Positions 16,439 through 24,609 of a stretch of DNA of 52,696 bases are shown here, one piece after another (within the stretch, counting starts at the first letter, position 1; every line of letters begins with the position of its first letter). The notes beneath the pieces are model-generated. The model saw nothing but the letters and a program-made list of their open reading frames with translations. It was not told where the DNA came from and searched no databases. The stretch comes from Pseudonocardia sp. (GTDB lineage Bacteria > Actinomycetota > Actinomycetes > Mycobacteriales > Pseudonocardiaceae): NCBI GenBank assembly GCA_025869365.1, contig JAOZVV010000087.1, forward strand, positions 1-52,696. The letters run 5' to 3'. The position numbers and the translations under genes are program-made.

Positions 16439-17728
16439 TCAGGGGGCGAGCGGGGTGAGCGGGGTGAGCGCCAGCGGGCTCCCGACGAGGCCCGCGGCGA
16501 GGGTGTTGCCCGTGGGGGGATCGATCAGCAGGAAGCTCCCGGTGGCGCGGATGTCCGCGTAGTCGTCGACGGGCAGGGCGTCCGCGGTGCGCAGCGTGAC
16601 CCGGCCGATGTCGTTGAGCCCCAACGTCTCCGCCTCGACCTCGGTGAGGGTGTCGGTGTCGATGCGGCACTCCGGCGCCCCGACGATGACCTGCGTGGTG
16701 CGGGTCCCGTGCTTGAGCAGGAGCCGGGCGCCCGGGCGCAGCGGCTTGTCCGCGAGCCAGCACAGCGTCGCGTCGATCTCGGTCGTGACCCGCGGCTCGG
16801 CGCCCGCGGCGACGATCATGTCCCCGCGCGAGATGTCGATGTCGTCGGTGAGCAGGATCGTGACGCTGCGGCCCGCGGCGGCGGAGGCGAGCGGCCCGTC
16901 CGCGGTGTCCACGGACGACACGGTGGTGTGCAGGCCCTCGGGCAGGACCACCACGGCGTCACCGGGCCTGACCGTGCCGGACGCGACCTGGCCCGCGTAG
17001 CCGCGGTAGTCGTGCAGTGCCTCGGTGCGCGGCCGGATGACGTACTGCACGGGCATCCGGAACGGTGCGTTCGCCTCGGGTGCGACGACCGGGACGGACT
17101 CCAGGTGCCCGAGCAGGGTGGGCCCGTCGTACCAGGGGGTCCGCTCGCTGCGGTCCACCACGTTGTCCCCGACGAGCGCGGACAGCGGGATCGTCTGCAC
17201 CGCGTCGTCCGGGAAACCCAGCGAGCGCGCGAGCCCGGCGAAGTCCTTGGCGATGGCGGTGAGGACGGCCTCGTCGTAGTCGACCAGGTCGATCTTGTTG
17301 ATGGCGAGGACGAGGCGCGGGACGCGCAGCAGCGCCAGCACCGTCGCGTGCCGGCGGGTCTGCTCCACGACGCCGTGCCGGGCGTCGACGAGCAGCACGG
17401 CGAGCTCCGCCGTCGAGGCGCCCGTCACGGTGTTGCGGGTGTACTGGACGTGTCCGGGGGTGTCCGCGAGGACGAACTCACGGACCGGCGTGCCGAAGTA
17501 GCGGTAGGCCACGTCGATCGTAATGCCCTGCTCGCGCTCGGCGCGCAGGCCGTCGACCAGCAACGACAGGTCCGGCGTGGCCAGCCCCTTGTCCACCGAC
17601 GCGCGGTGCACGGCCTCGATCTGGTCCGCGAGGACGGACTTGGTGTCGTAGAGCAGGCGCCCCACGAGCGTGGACTTGCCGTCGTCGACGGAGCCGGCCG
17701 TCGCGAACCGCAGCAGATCCCTAGACAT
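16439..17728 (-). CDS. cysN: Sulfate adenylyltransferase large subunit
   Basis: 429-aa GTPase subunit of ATP sulfurylase, which with CysD converts sulfate and ATP to adenosine phosphosulfate (APS). GTPase motifs are visible: GSVDDGKST near residue 12, GITIDVAYRYF, DTPGH and NKID. It ends after the beta-barrel domains, so there is no fused APS kinase (CysC), and no separate cysC is in the window. That fits direct APS reduction by the CysH at 18686. The start ATG shares one base with the cysD stop (TGATG). The C-terminal LTPLTPLAP comes from a 9-bp GGGGTGAGC repeat. Confidence 0.93.
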   Translation of the reverse strand: MSRDLLRFATAGSVDDGKSTLVGRLLYDTKSVLADQIEAVHRASVDKGLATPDLSLLVDGLRAEREQGITIDVAYRYFGTPVREFVLADTPGHVQYTRNTVTGASTAELAVLLVDARHGVVEQTRRHATVLALLRVPRLVLAINKIDLVDYDEAVLTAIAKDFAGLARSLGFPDDAVQTIPLSALVGDNVVDRSERTPWYDGPTLLGHLESVPVVAPEANAPFRMPVQYVIRPRTEALHDYRGYAGQVASGTVRPGDAVVVLPEGLHTTVSSVDTADGPLASAAAGRSVTILLTDDIDISRGDMIVAAGAEPRVTTEIDATLCWLADKPLRPGARLLLKHGTRTTQVIVGAPECRIDTDTLTEVEAETLGLNDIGRVTLRTADALPVDDYADIRATGSFLLIDPPTGNTLAAGLVGSPLALTPLTPLAP

Positions 17729-18630
17729 CAGAAGTAGCCCTCACGCTTGCGGTCCTCCATGGCGGCCTCGGACATGCGGTCGTCCGCGCGGGTCGCGCCG
17801 CGTTCGGTGAGCCGGGAGGCGGTGACCTCGGCGATGATCTCGTCGAGGGTGGTGGCGGTGGACTCGACGGCGCCGGTGCAGGACCCGTCCCCGACCGTGC
17901 GGTAGCGCACGGAGAGCTGCTCGAGGGTCTCGGCGCCGCGCGGTCCGCCCCAGGGTCCCTCGGCGAGCCACATGCCGTCGCGCTTGTACACCTCGCGCTG
18001 GTGGGCGTAGTAGATCGTCGGGAGCTCGATCTGCTCGCGCTGGATGTAGCGCCAGACGTCGAGCTCGGTCCAGTTGGAGATCGGGAAGACCCGGACGTGC
18101 TCGCCGGCGGCGTGCCTGCCGTTGTAGAGGTTCCACAGCTCGGGGCGCTGCTTGCGCGGGTCCCAGCGGCCGAACGCGTCCCGCAGGCTCAGGATGCGCT
18201 CCTTGGCCCGGGCGCGCTCCTCGTCCCGGCGACCGCCGCCGAACACCGCGTCGAACCTGCCCTCGACGATCGAGTCCAGCAGCGGCTGGGTCTGCAGCGG
18301 GTTGCGGGTGCCGTCCGCCCGCTCGACGAGGCGGCCGTCGTCGATGTAGTCCTGGACCTTCGCGACCTCCAGCCGCAGGCCCAGGCGCTCGACGAGGGTG
18401 TCCCGGAAGTCGATGACCTCGTCGAAGTTGTGTCCGGTGTCCACGTGCAGCAGCGGGAACGGCACCGGGGCCGGCGCGAACGCCTTGACGGCCAGGTGCA
18501 CCAGCAGCGTCGAGTCCTTGCCGCCGGAGAACAGGATCACCGGCCGGTCGAACTCGCCCGCGACCTCGCGGAAGATGTGGATGGACTCGCTCTCCAGGGC
18601 GTCGAGGGCGTCCAGCGCGGGCGCGGTCAA
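17728..18630 (-). CDS. cysD: Sulfate adenylyltransferase small subunit
   Basis: 300-aa ATP-pyrophosphatase-type subunit with the PP-loop SGGKDST and the motifs LHVDTGHNFDEVIDFRD, GGGRRDEERARAKERI and PISNWTELDVWRYI. It catalyses APS formation driven by GTP hydrolysis in CysN. The start is a rare TTG at 18630, chosen because it has GGAGGT six bases upstream and gives a normal N-terminus; the in-frame alternatives lack such a site. It lies 55 bases after cysH on the same strand. Confidence 0.93.
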   Translation of the reverse strand: MTAPALDALDALESESIHIFREVAGEFDRPVILFSGGKDSTLLVHLAVKAFAPAPVPFPLLHVDTGHNFDEVIDFRDTLVERLGLRLEVAKVQDYIDDGRLVERADGTRNPLQTQPLLDSIVEGRFDAVFGGGRRDEERARAKERILSLRDAFGRWDPRKQRPELWNLYNGRHAAGEHVRVFPISNWTELDVWRYIQREQIELPTIYYAHQREVYKRDGMWLAEGPWGGPRGAETLEQLSVRYRTVGDGSCTGAVESTATTLDEIIAEVTASRLTERGATRADDRMSEAAMEDRKREGYF

Positions 18631-18685
18631 AGGGCACCTCCGGTGCGCGAGTAACGGTGGTCTGGCGAGGTTGTCCGCGCACAGC

Positions 18686-19390
18686 TCATTCGACGTGCAA
18701 CCCGCATTCGATCTTGCCCGTGCCCGCCCAGCGGCCGGAGCGGGGATCGGCGCCCGGAGCCGGCTTCGCGGTGCAGGGGGCGCAGCCGATGCTGGGGTAG
18801 CCCTCGCCGACGAGCGGGTTCACCAGGATCCCGTTGTCGTCGATGTAGGCCTGCATCGCGTCGTCGCTCCAGGCCGCGATCGGGTTGATCTTGACCAGGC
18901 CGAACTTCTCGTCGTAGGTGATCAGCGGCGTGTTCGCCCTGGTCGGGGCCTCGACGCGGCGGACGCCGGTGACCCAGGCGTCGTAGCGCGCGAGGGTGTC
19001 CTGCAACGGGGCGACCTTGCGCAGCGCGCAGCAGCGGTTCGGGTCCCGGGACCAGAGGTCCTTGCCCTCGCTCGCGTCCTGCTCGGCGACGCTCTGCGCC
19101 GCCTGCGCGTTGTGGATCCGCACGTCGTAGACGTGCTCGACGGCGTCCCGGGTCCCGATCGTCTCGGCGAAGTGGTAGCCGGTCTCCAGGAAGAGGATCT
19201 CCACGCCGGGCTGCGTCTTGGCCGCCAGGTCGACGAGCACCGCGTCCTGCATGTTCGACGCGACGATCAGCCGGGAGCCGAACGTCTCCGCGGCCCAGGC
19301 GAGCAGCTGCTCGGCGCTCGCGTCCGGGCCCAGCTCGGCGGCGCCGCGCTCGGCGAGCCCGCGCAGGTCGATCTCGGTGGCCACGCTCAT
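18686..19390 (-). CDS. cysH: APS reductase (4Fe-4S type)
   Basis: 234-aa adenylyl-sulfate reductase giving sulfite and AMP with thioredoxin as donor. Paired cysteines C120-C121 and C203-C206 bind a 4Fe-4S cluster, which marks the APS-using form rather than the PAPS-using form. The catalytic C229 is in the ECGLH tail. GGGAG precedes the ATG at 19390. The start overlaps the preceding CxxC protein by four bases (ATGA). Absence of cysC in the cluster agrees with APS as the substrate. Confidence 0.93.
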   Translation of the reverse strand: MSVATEIDLRGLAERGAAELGPDASAEQLLAWAAETFGSRLIVASNMQDAVLVDLAAKTQPGVEILFLETGYHFAETIGTRDAVEHVYDVRIHNAQAAQSVAEQDASEGKDLWSRDPNRCCALRKVAPLQDTLARYDAWVTGVRRVEAPTRANTPLITYDEKFGLVKINPIAAWSDDAMQAYIDDNGILVNPLVGEGYPSIGCAPCTAKPAPGADPRSGRWAGTGKIECGLHVE

Positions 19391-19578
19391 GAGTCCACTC
19401 CCTTTCCGGCAGGCGACGACGAGTCCGGCACGCCGATCCCCACGAAGGTCACGACGAAGGTGCGGATGCAGCTCGAGCACCACCAGGCGGCGCCGGGGAC
19501 CTTCTCGCTGCGGGCGGCGGGGCGGAGGTCCTCCTCCCCGCAGTACGGGCAGTGGTACGGGACGACCCGTTCCGTCAT
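19387..19578 (-). CDS. Small zinc-ribbon-like protein between sir and cysH
   Basis: 63-aa protein with two CxxC pairs, CPYCGEEDLRP and WWCSSC, spaced as in a small zinc ribbon or rubredoxin-like knuckle. It starts on the ATG overlapping the sulfite reductase stop and ends overlapping the cysH start, so all three are translationally coupled. From memory, a similar small gene sits at this place in Streptomyces sulfate-assimilation operons. Its function is unknown; a role in electron delivery or cluster assembly for one of the flanking Fe-S enzymes is only a guess from position. Confidence 0.8.
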   Translation of the reverse strand: MTERVVPYHCPYCGEEDLRPAARSEKVPGAAWWCSSCIRTFVVTFVGIGVPDSSSPAGKGVDS

Positions 19579-21251
19579 GTGAGGTCGTCCTCGTCCGCGC
19601 GCAGGACCCAGGTGGCGAAGCGCTCGCCGGCGTCCCGCTTCGCGACGTAGTTCCGGACCACGCGCTCCACGTAGTCACCCAGCTCGGCGCTGGTGACCTT
19701 GAGCCCGCGCACCTTGCGGCCGAAGCCGGCGTCGAGGCCGAGCCCGCCGCCGAGGTGCACCTGGAAGCCCTCGACCTGGTTCTTCGCCGCGTCGGAGACG
19801 ATCATGCCCTTGAGGCCGATGTCCGCGACCTGGGTGCGCGCGCACGCGTTCGGGCAGCCGTTGAGGTGGATCGAGACCGGGGTGTCGATGTCCCCCTGGA
19901 TGTCCGCGAGGCGCTTCTCCAGGTCCTCGACGAGGCGGATCGCCCGTTCCTTGGTCTCGACGATCGCGAGCTTGCAGAACTCGATCCCGGTGCAGGCCAT
20001 GGTCGAGCGCCGCCACGGGGACGGCTCGGCCTGCAGGCCCAGCGCGTTCGCGTCGGCTTTGAGGGCCTCCACGGCCTCGTCCGGCACGTCGAGCACGACG
20101 ACCTTCTGCTGCGCCGTCAGCCGCACCCGCCGCGAGCCCGCGGCCTCGGCCGCCTCGGCCAGCGCGATCAGCGTGCTGCCCGAGACCCGGCCGGAGGACG
20201 GCGCGAGACCGACGTAGTTGCGGCCGTCGACCTGCTTGTGGACGCCGACGTGGTCGATCGGGACCTCGGGGATCGCGGGAGCCGGGCCGTCGACCATCTT
20301 GTGGCCGAGGTACTCCTCCTCCAGCACTCGGCGGAACTCCTCCACGCCCCAGTCCGCGATCAGGAACTTGATGCGGGCGCGGTGGCGCAGCCGGCGGTAG
20401 CCGTAGTCCCGGAAGACCGAGACGACGCCCTTCCAGACGTCCGGGATCTCCTCGAGCGGGACCCAGGCGCCGAGCCGCTGCGCGAGCTTCGGGTTGGTGG
20501 AGAGGCCGCCGCCGACCCAAAGGTCGAAGCCGGGGCCGTGCTCCGGGTGGTCCACGCCGACGAAGGAGATGTCGTTGATCTCGTGCGCGACGTCCTGCTG
20601 CCACGAGATCGCGGTCTTGAACTTGCGCGGCAGGTTGGAGAACTCCTTGCTGCCGATGTAGCGGTCCAGGATCGTGCGGATCGCCGACTCGGGGTCGATC
20701 TTCTCGTCCGCCGCGATCCCGGCGACGGGGGAGCCGAGGATGACGCGCGGGGTGTCCCCGCAGGCCTCGGTGGTGAGCAGCCCGACGCCCTCGACCTTGT
20801 CCCAGATCGCCGGCATGTCCTCCACGCGGATCCAGTGGTACTGGATGTTCTGCCGGTCCGTGATGTCCGCGGTGTCCCGGGCGTACTGCTGACTGACCTC
20901 ACCGAGGACGCGCAGCTGCTCGGTGGACAACGCGCCGGCGTCGCACCGGATCCGCAGCATGAAGTAGCGGTCGTCCAGCTCCTCCGGATCGAGGGTGGCC
21001 GTGCGGCCGCCGTCGATCCCGGGCTTGCGCTGGGTGTAGAGGCCCCACCAGCGGAAACGGCCGCGGAGGTCGGCGGGGTCGATCGAGTCGAAGCCGCGCT
21101 TGGCGTAGACGTTCTCGATGCGCGCGCGCACGTTGAGCCCGTCGTCGTCGCGCTTGCTGCGCTCGTTGGGGGTCAGCGGCTCGCGGTGGCCGAGCTTCCA
21201 CTGGCCTTCGCCGCGCTTGCGCTTGGCAGGTGTGGACGTGGTGGGGGGCAT
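19575..21251 (-). CDS. sir: Ferredoxin-dependent sulfite reductase
   Basis: 558-aa siroheme/4Fe-4S reductase that makes sulfide from sulfite. Cluster cysteines are C420/C426 (ACTGIEFC) and C466/C470 (GCPNAC). Y72 and C164 keep the 92-residue spacing of the Tyr-Cys crosslinked pair known in M. tuberculosis SirA, which supports sulfite rather than nitrite reduction. Start at 21251 is preferred over the ATG at 21284 because GGGAG precedes it and the N-terminus MPPTTSTPAKRKRGEGQWKLGHREPLT is normal. It opens the sulfur operon 118 bases after the leader-peptide stop. Confidence 0.93.
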   Translation of the reverse strand: MPPTTSTPAKRKRGEGQWKLGHREPLTPNERSKRDDDGLNVRARIENVYAKRGFDSIDPADLRGRFRWWGLYTQRKPGIDGGRTATLDPEELDDRYFMLRIRCDAGALSTEQLRVLGEVSQQYARDTADITDRQNIQYHWIRVEDMPAIWDKVEGVGLLTTEACGDTPRVILGSPVAGIAADEKIDPESAIRTILDRYIGSKEFSNLPRKFKTAISWQQDVAHEINDISFVGVDHPEHGPGFDLWVGGGLSTNPKLAQRLGAWVPLEEIPDVWKGVVSVFRDYGYRRLRHRARIKFLIADWGVEEFRRVLEEEYLGHKMVDGPAPAIPEVPIDHVGVHKQVDGRNYVGLAPSSGRVSGSTLIALAEAAEAAGSRRVRLTAQQKVVVLDVPDEAVEALKADANALGLQAEPSPWRRSTMACTGIEFCKLAIVETKERAIRLVEDLEKRLADIQGDIDTPVSIHLNGCPNACARTQVADIGLKGMIVSDAAKNQVEGFQVHLGGGLGLDAGFGRKVRGLKVTSAELGDYVERVVRNYVAKRDAGERFATWVLRADEDDLT

Positions 21252-21369
21252 GTGGTGGGAGCTCCCGAGATGGGGCCTGGACACGCCGCGACGCCGGTGA
21301 GGCGCGTCGTCGCGATGAGGTTCCGGCGCCGGACGGATCAGACAGGACGGTGATCGACGGCGTGCGCGC

Positions 21370-21477
21370 TCAGCGCCGGCTTCGACAGAGCGCGCTACTC
21401 ACCCGGTGCAGGTCCACGTGGCGACGGGCGACGAGGCCCGGAGCCCGCAGATGCAGAGTCAGCGCGGTCACGTCCAC
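21370..21477 (-). CDS. Cys-containing attenuator leader peptide upstream of sir
   Basis: Up to 35 aa, ending RRHVDLHRVSSALCRSRR. This is the classic actinobacterial putative leader-peptide signature with a late Cys codon. It lies just upstream of the sulfite reductase operon on the same strand. GTG at 21477 or 21471 can start it. Expected role: ribosome stalling at Cys when cysteinyl-tRNA is scarce raises operon expression. Motif is seen directly; mechanism is inferred. Confidence 0.85.
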   Translation of the reverse strand: MDVTALTLHLRAPGLVARRHVDLHRVSSALCRSRR

Positions 21478-21608
21478 AGGGTGCCATGCTGTCCGGACCA
21501 ACGGCCAGAGTGTGCCCGCATGCTGGGAGCCGATTCACAGGATCGGGCCCGCGATCGGCCCGGCGCAGGCGCCGGGCCGCCCGGCCCGCTCCCGGAGGAG
21601 CCCGCGGT

Positions 21609-21614
21609 TACCGT
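21609..21614 (+). promoter_or_regulatory. Candidate -10 box for leaderless hemW
   Basis: TACCGT ends six bases before the hemW GTG. The intervening GGAGGC is too close to the start to act as a normal ribosome site. Confidence 0.4.
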
Positions 21615-21620
21615 GGAGGC

Positions 21621-22799
21621 GTGACCGTTCCGACGCCCTTCGGCATCTACGTCCACGTGCCGTTCTGTGCGTCCCGCTGCGGCTACTGCGACTTCAACAC
21701 CTACACCGCCTCCGAGCTGGACGGCTCCGGCGCCTCCCCGGACGGCTGGCTGGAGGCGGTGCGCCGGGAGCTCGCGCTCGCCCGCCGCACGGTCGGGGAC
21801 CGGCCCGTCGAGACCGTGTTCGTCGGGGGCGGCACGCCGTCGCTGATCGGGGCGGGCCGCCTCGGAGCGGTCCTGGACTCGGTCCGCGACGAGTTCGGGC
21901 TGGCCCCGGGCGCGGAGGTGACGACGGAGTCCAACCCGGAGTCCACCTCCCCGGAGTTCTTCGACGGGCTGGTCGAGGCCGGGTTCACGCGCGTCTCGCT
22001 CGGGATGCAGTCCGCGGCGCCGCACGTCCTGCGGATCCTGGACCGCCGCCACACCCCGGGCCGCGCCGTCGAGGCCGCCCTGGAGGCGCGCCGGGCGGGC
22101 ATCGGGCACGTCAACCTGGACCTGATCTACGCGACGCCGGGGGAGACGACGGACGACCTGCGCTCCTCGGTCGAGGCGGTGCTCACCGCGAGCGTGGACC
22201 ACGTCTCCGCGTACTCGTTGATCGTCGAGGACGGGACCGCGCTGGCCCGCCGGGTGACGCGCGGCGAGCTCCCCGCCCCGGACGACGACGTGGCCGCGGA
22301 GCGCTACGAGCTGATCGACGACCTGCTCACCGCCGCCGGCCTGGGCTGGTACGAGGTGTCGAACTGGGCGTCGTCGGCCGACGCGGGGTGCCGGCACAAC
22401 CTCGGCTACTGGCTGGACGGGGACTGGTGGGGCGCGGGCCCGGGTGCCCACTCGCACGTCGCGGGGACCCGCTGGTGGAACGTCAAGCACCCCGCCCGGT
22501 ACGCGTCGATGCTCGCCGACGGCGTCTCCCCGGAGCTGGACCGCGAGGTCCTGACCCCGGACGAGCAGCACACGGAGCGGGTGATGCTGCGGCTCCGCCT
22601 GGCCTCGGGGCTGCCGCTGGAGCTCCTCGACGGGCCCGCCCGCGCCGAGGCCGCCCGGGCCGCGGAGGACGGCCTGCTCACCCTGGCCGGGGGCCGCGCG
22701 GTCCTGACCCGCCGGGGTCGCCTCCTCGCGGACCGGCTCGTCCAGGACCTCCTCCTGGCCTCGGAGTCCGCCGGGGCGCCCGCGGACACGCCTGCATGA
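21621..22799 (+). CDS. hemW: HemW-type radical SAM heme chaperone
   Basis: 392-aa radical SAM protein. The cluster motif is C16-x3-C20-x2-C23 (CASRCGYC), followed by FNTYT, VFVGGGTPS, TTESNPEST and MQSAAPHVLRIL. This is the oxygen-independent coproporphyrinogen oxidase-like family now regarded as heme chaperones (HemW) and often mislabelled HemN. The start GTG at 21621 has no properly spaced ribosome site and likely gives a leaderless mRNA. It is divergent from the sulfur operon. The C-terminal HemN domain is present around residues 320-385. Confidence 0.88.
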   Translation: MTVPTPFGIYVHVPFCASRCGYCDFNTYTASELDGSGASPDGWLEAVRRELALARRTVGDRPVETVFVGGGTPSLIGAGRLGAVLDSVRDEFGLAPGAEVTTESNPESTSPEFFDGLVEAGFTRVSLGMQSAAPHVLRILDRRHTPGRAVEAALEARRAGIGHVNLDLIYATPGETTDDLRSSVEAVLTASVDHVSAYSLIVEDGTALARRVTRGELPAPDDDVAAERYELIDDLLTAAGLGWYEVSNWASSADAGCRHNLGYWLDGDWWGAGPGAHSHVAGTRWWNVKHPARYASMLADGVSPELDREVLTPDEQHTERVMLRLRLASGLPLELLDGPARAEAARAAEDGLLTLAGGRAVLTRRGRLLADRLVQDLLLASESAGAPADTPA

Positions 22800-22824
22800 C
22801 GGCAGCCGTCGCCCCGGCTCCCGA

Positions 22825-22945
22825 CCCGGTCGGCCTCACAGCGCGACTCGCGTGGCCTCAGCTCCCGACTCGCGGGTGGTTCGCCACCTCCGCGAGTCGG
22901 GAGCTGGAACCGCGCGAGTCGCGGCGTGAGGCCGTCCGAACCGGG
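22825..22945. repeat. Multi-arm palindrome of GACTCGCG family
   Basis: Nested arms are visible. A perfect 17-bp stem pairs 22859-22875 with 22890-22906, capped by GTGG-TTCG-CCAC. An 11-bp stem pairs 22842-22852 with 22913-22923, and a 9-bp stem pairs 22831-22839 with 22926-22934. It fills the gap between hemW and the lipase-like gene and could fold into a long cruciform or RNA hairpin. Confidence 0.9.
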
Positions 22946-22974
22946 ATCAGGGGCCGACGGAGCGGGGGGCGACG

Positions 22975-23772
22975 GTGAGCCCTCGGCGGCGGCTCCTCGC
23001 GGGGGTCCTGGCGCTCGTCGTGCTCGTCGCCGTCGTGCTGGTCGGGGTGCGGATCGCCGGGGCCCCGTCCTCCCCGGACGTCGACCCGGCCTCCCGGCCC
23101 GCGCAGGACCGGCCGGGGCCGGTGCTGCTCGTCCCCGGGTACGGGGGCGGCCGGGACGCGCTCCTGCAGCTGGCGGCCCGGATCGGGGCGACGGGCCGGG
23201 ACGCGCAGGTGCTCACGCTCGTCGGCGACGGCACCGGGGACCTGTCCGCGCAGGTCGACGTGCTCGACGCCGCCGCGGACGCCGCCCTCGCCGCCGGGGC
23301 GCCGTCGGTCGACGTGGTCGGGTACTCGGCCGGCGGGGTCGTCGCCGGGCTGTGGATCGCCCGGGACGACGGCGCCGCGAAGGCCCGGCGCGTGGTCACC
23401 CTCGGCTCGCCGCTGCACGGCACGTCCCTCGCCGCGACCGCGATCACCCAGGCGCCGGACGCGTGCCCGGTCGCGTGCCGCCAGCTCGCCCCCGGGTCGG
23501 CCGAGATCACCGAGCTGGACCGGGCCGGCGTCGGGTCGGCGGTGCCGTGGCTCTCGATCTGGACCGCGGACGACGAGACGTCCACCCCGCCCGAGACCGC
23601 ACGCCTGGGCGGGGCCGTGACCACGTCGGTCCAGGACGTCTGCCCGGGCGCCCGGGTCGGGCACTCGGACCTGCCCCGGGACGCGACGGTCACCGGGCTG
23701 GTGCTGCGGGGGATCGGGACCGGTCCGGTGGACGTCGCCGGCGCGGGCTGCGGCGCGAGCCCCACCGGCTGA
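22975..23772 (+). CDS. Membrane-anchored or secreted alpha/beta hydrolase (lipase-like)
   Basis: 265-aa protein with an N-terminal hydrophobic segment (residues 7-28) acting as signal peptide or anchor. The mature part has the oxyanion region VLLVPGYGGG, nucleophile S118 in GYSAGG, a likely acid at D199/D200 and H230 in GHSDLP, so the triad order is that of a triacylglycerol lipase/esterase. Two cysteine pairs (DACPVACR and late Cys) suggest disulfides outside the cell. GTG start at 22975 follows a G-rich stretch. Substrate unknown. Confidence 0.75.
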   Translation: MSPRRRLLAGVLALVVLVAVVLVGVRIAGAPSSPDVDPASRPAQDRPGPVLLVPGYGGGRDALLQLAARIGATGRDAQVLTLVGDGTGDLSAQVDVLDAAADAALAAGAPSVDVVGYSAGGVVAGLWIARDDGAAKARRVVTLGSPLHGTSLAATAITQAPDACPVACRQLAPGSAEITELDRAGVGSAVPWLSIWTADDETSTPPETARLGGAVTTSVQDVCPGARVGHSDLPRDATVTGLVLRGIGTGPVDVAGAGCGASPTG

Positions 23773-23778
23773 ACCGGC

Positions 23779-24609
23779 TCAGCTCGCGATGTCCTTCGTC
23801 GCGAAGTTCGCCCACGCCGCCCCGAAGGCGACGACGACGAACCCCGCCTCCACCGCGAAGCCCTGCCGGACCGAGGTCCAGAGGATCGGGTCCCGGTACA
23901 GGTCGATCCAGGCCAGCCAGTGCGTCGTCGGCAGGTAGTCCCGGATCGCCGAGGCCGCGTCGAGCGGGGTCAGCGCGGCGCTCGCCACCACGACCGCGAG
24001 CACCCCGAGCGCGGCCGCCAGCGGCGCGTCGGTCAGGGTCGAGAAGAACAGCCCGATCGCGCCGAGCGCGAGCATGCACAGCGCCAGGTACCCGACCGTG
24101 ACGGCGGTGCGGAGCGCCACGTCCGCGGGCGTCAGCGTCGCTCCCGAGAGCGACGGGATCCCGCCTGCCCCGCCGAGCGACGCGGCCGGCCCGAAGCCGA
24201 ACGCCAGCACGCCGACCACGTACGACACGACGGTGACGAGCAGGACCGCGAGCAGCACGTACACGGCGACGGAGATCAGCTTCGCGACGAGCAGCCGCAG
24301 CCGCCCCACCGGCCTGACGAGCAGGTACCGCAGGGTCCCGGCCGTCGCCTCGCCCGCGATCGCCTCGCCGGACACGATCGCGACGGTGATCGGCAGGAAC
24401 ACCGGCAACACCAGCGCGAGGGCCGCCGCGGGGAAGATCTGCCCGTTGGTCACGACCGCCGAGAGGAAGGCGCCGCCGCTCCCGGGCGGGGGCGTGAGCC
24501 GGGTGGCGGCGAGCAGGATCGCCACCAGCGTCGGGAGTGCGCAGAGCAGGGTCCAGCACAGCCACACGCGGCGACGGCGGAGCATCAGCCGGAGCTCGAC
24601 GCCGATCAC
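23779..24609 (-). CDS. ABC-2 family transporter permease
   Basis: 276-aa membrane protein with about six helices, including LCWTLLCALPTLVAILLAA, AAALALVLPVFLPITVAIVSGE and LLAVLLVTVVSYVVGVLAF. The cytoplasmic segment GEAIAGEATAGTLRYLLVRPVGR is the hallmark of ABC-2 exporters of the NatB/BcrB kind. Its GTG start overlaps the ATPase stop by four bases (GTGA). It forms an exporter with the ATPase encoded upstream. Confidence 0.85.
   Translation of the reverse strand: MIGVELRLMLRRRRVWLCWTLLCALPTLVAILLAATRLTPPPGSGGAFLSAVVTNGQIFPAAALALVLPVFLPITVAIVSGEAIAGEATAGTLRYLLVRPVGRLRLLVAKLISVAVYVLLAVLLVTVVSYVVGVLAFGFGPAASLGGAGGIPSLSGATLTPADVALRTAVTVGYLALCMLALGAIGLFFSTLTDAPLAAALGVLAVVVASAALTPLDAASAIRDYLPTTHWLAWIDLYRDPILWTSVRQGFAVEAGFVVVAFGAAWANFATKDIAS

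Noticed and set aside
15426..16763. Longer chelatase reading frame beginning within cysN
   Set aside because: The extra N-terminal part is translated repeat DNA and cysN antisense; AHGS motif begins directly after the GTG at 16154.
16439..17728. CysN-CysC bifunctional enzyme
   Set aside because: The protein ends at 429 aa after the barrel domains and has no APS kinase P-loop.
19575..21251. Assimilatory nitrite reductase
   Set aside because: Genomic context is purely sulfur assimilation and the Tyr72-Cys164 pair matches the known SirA sulfite reductase.
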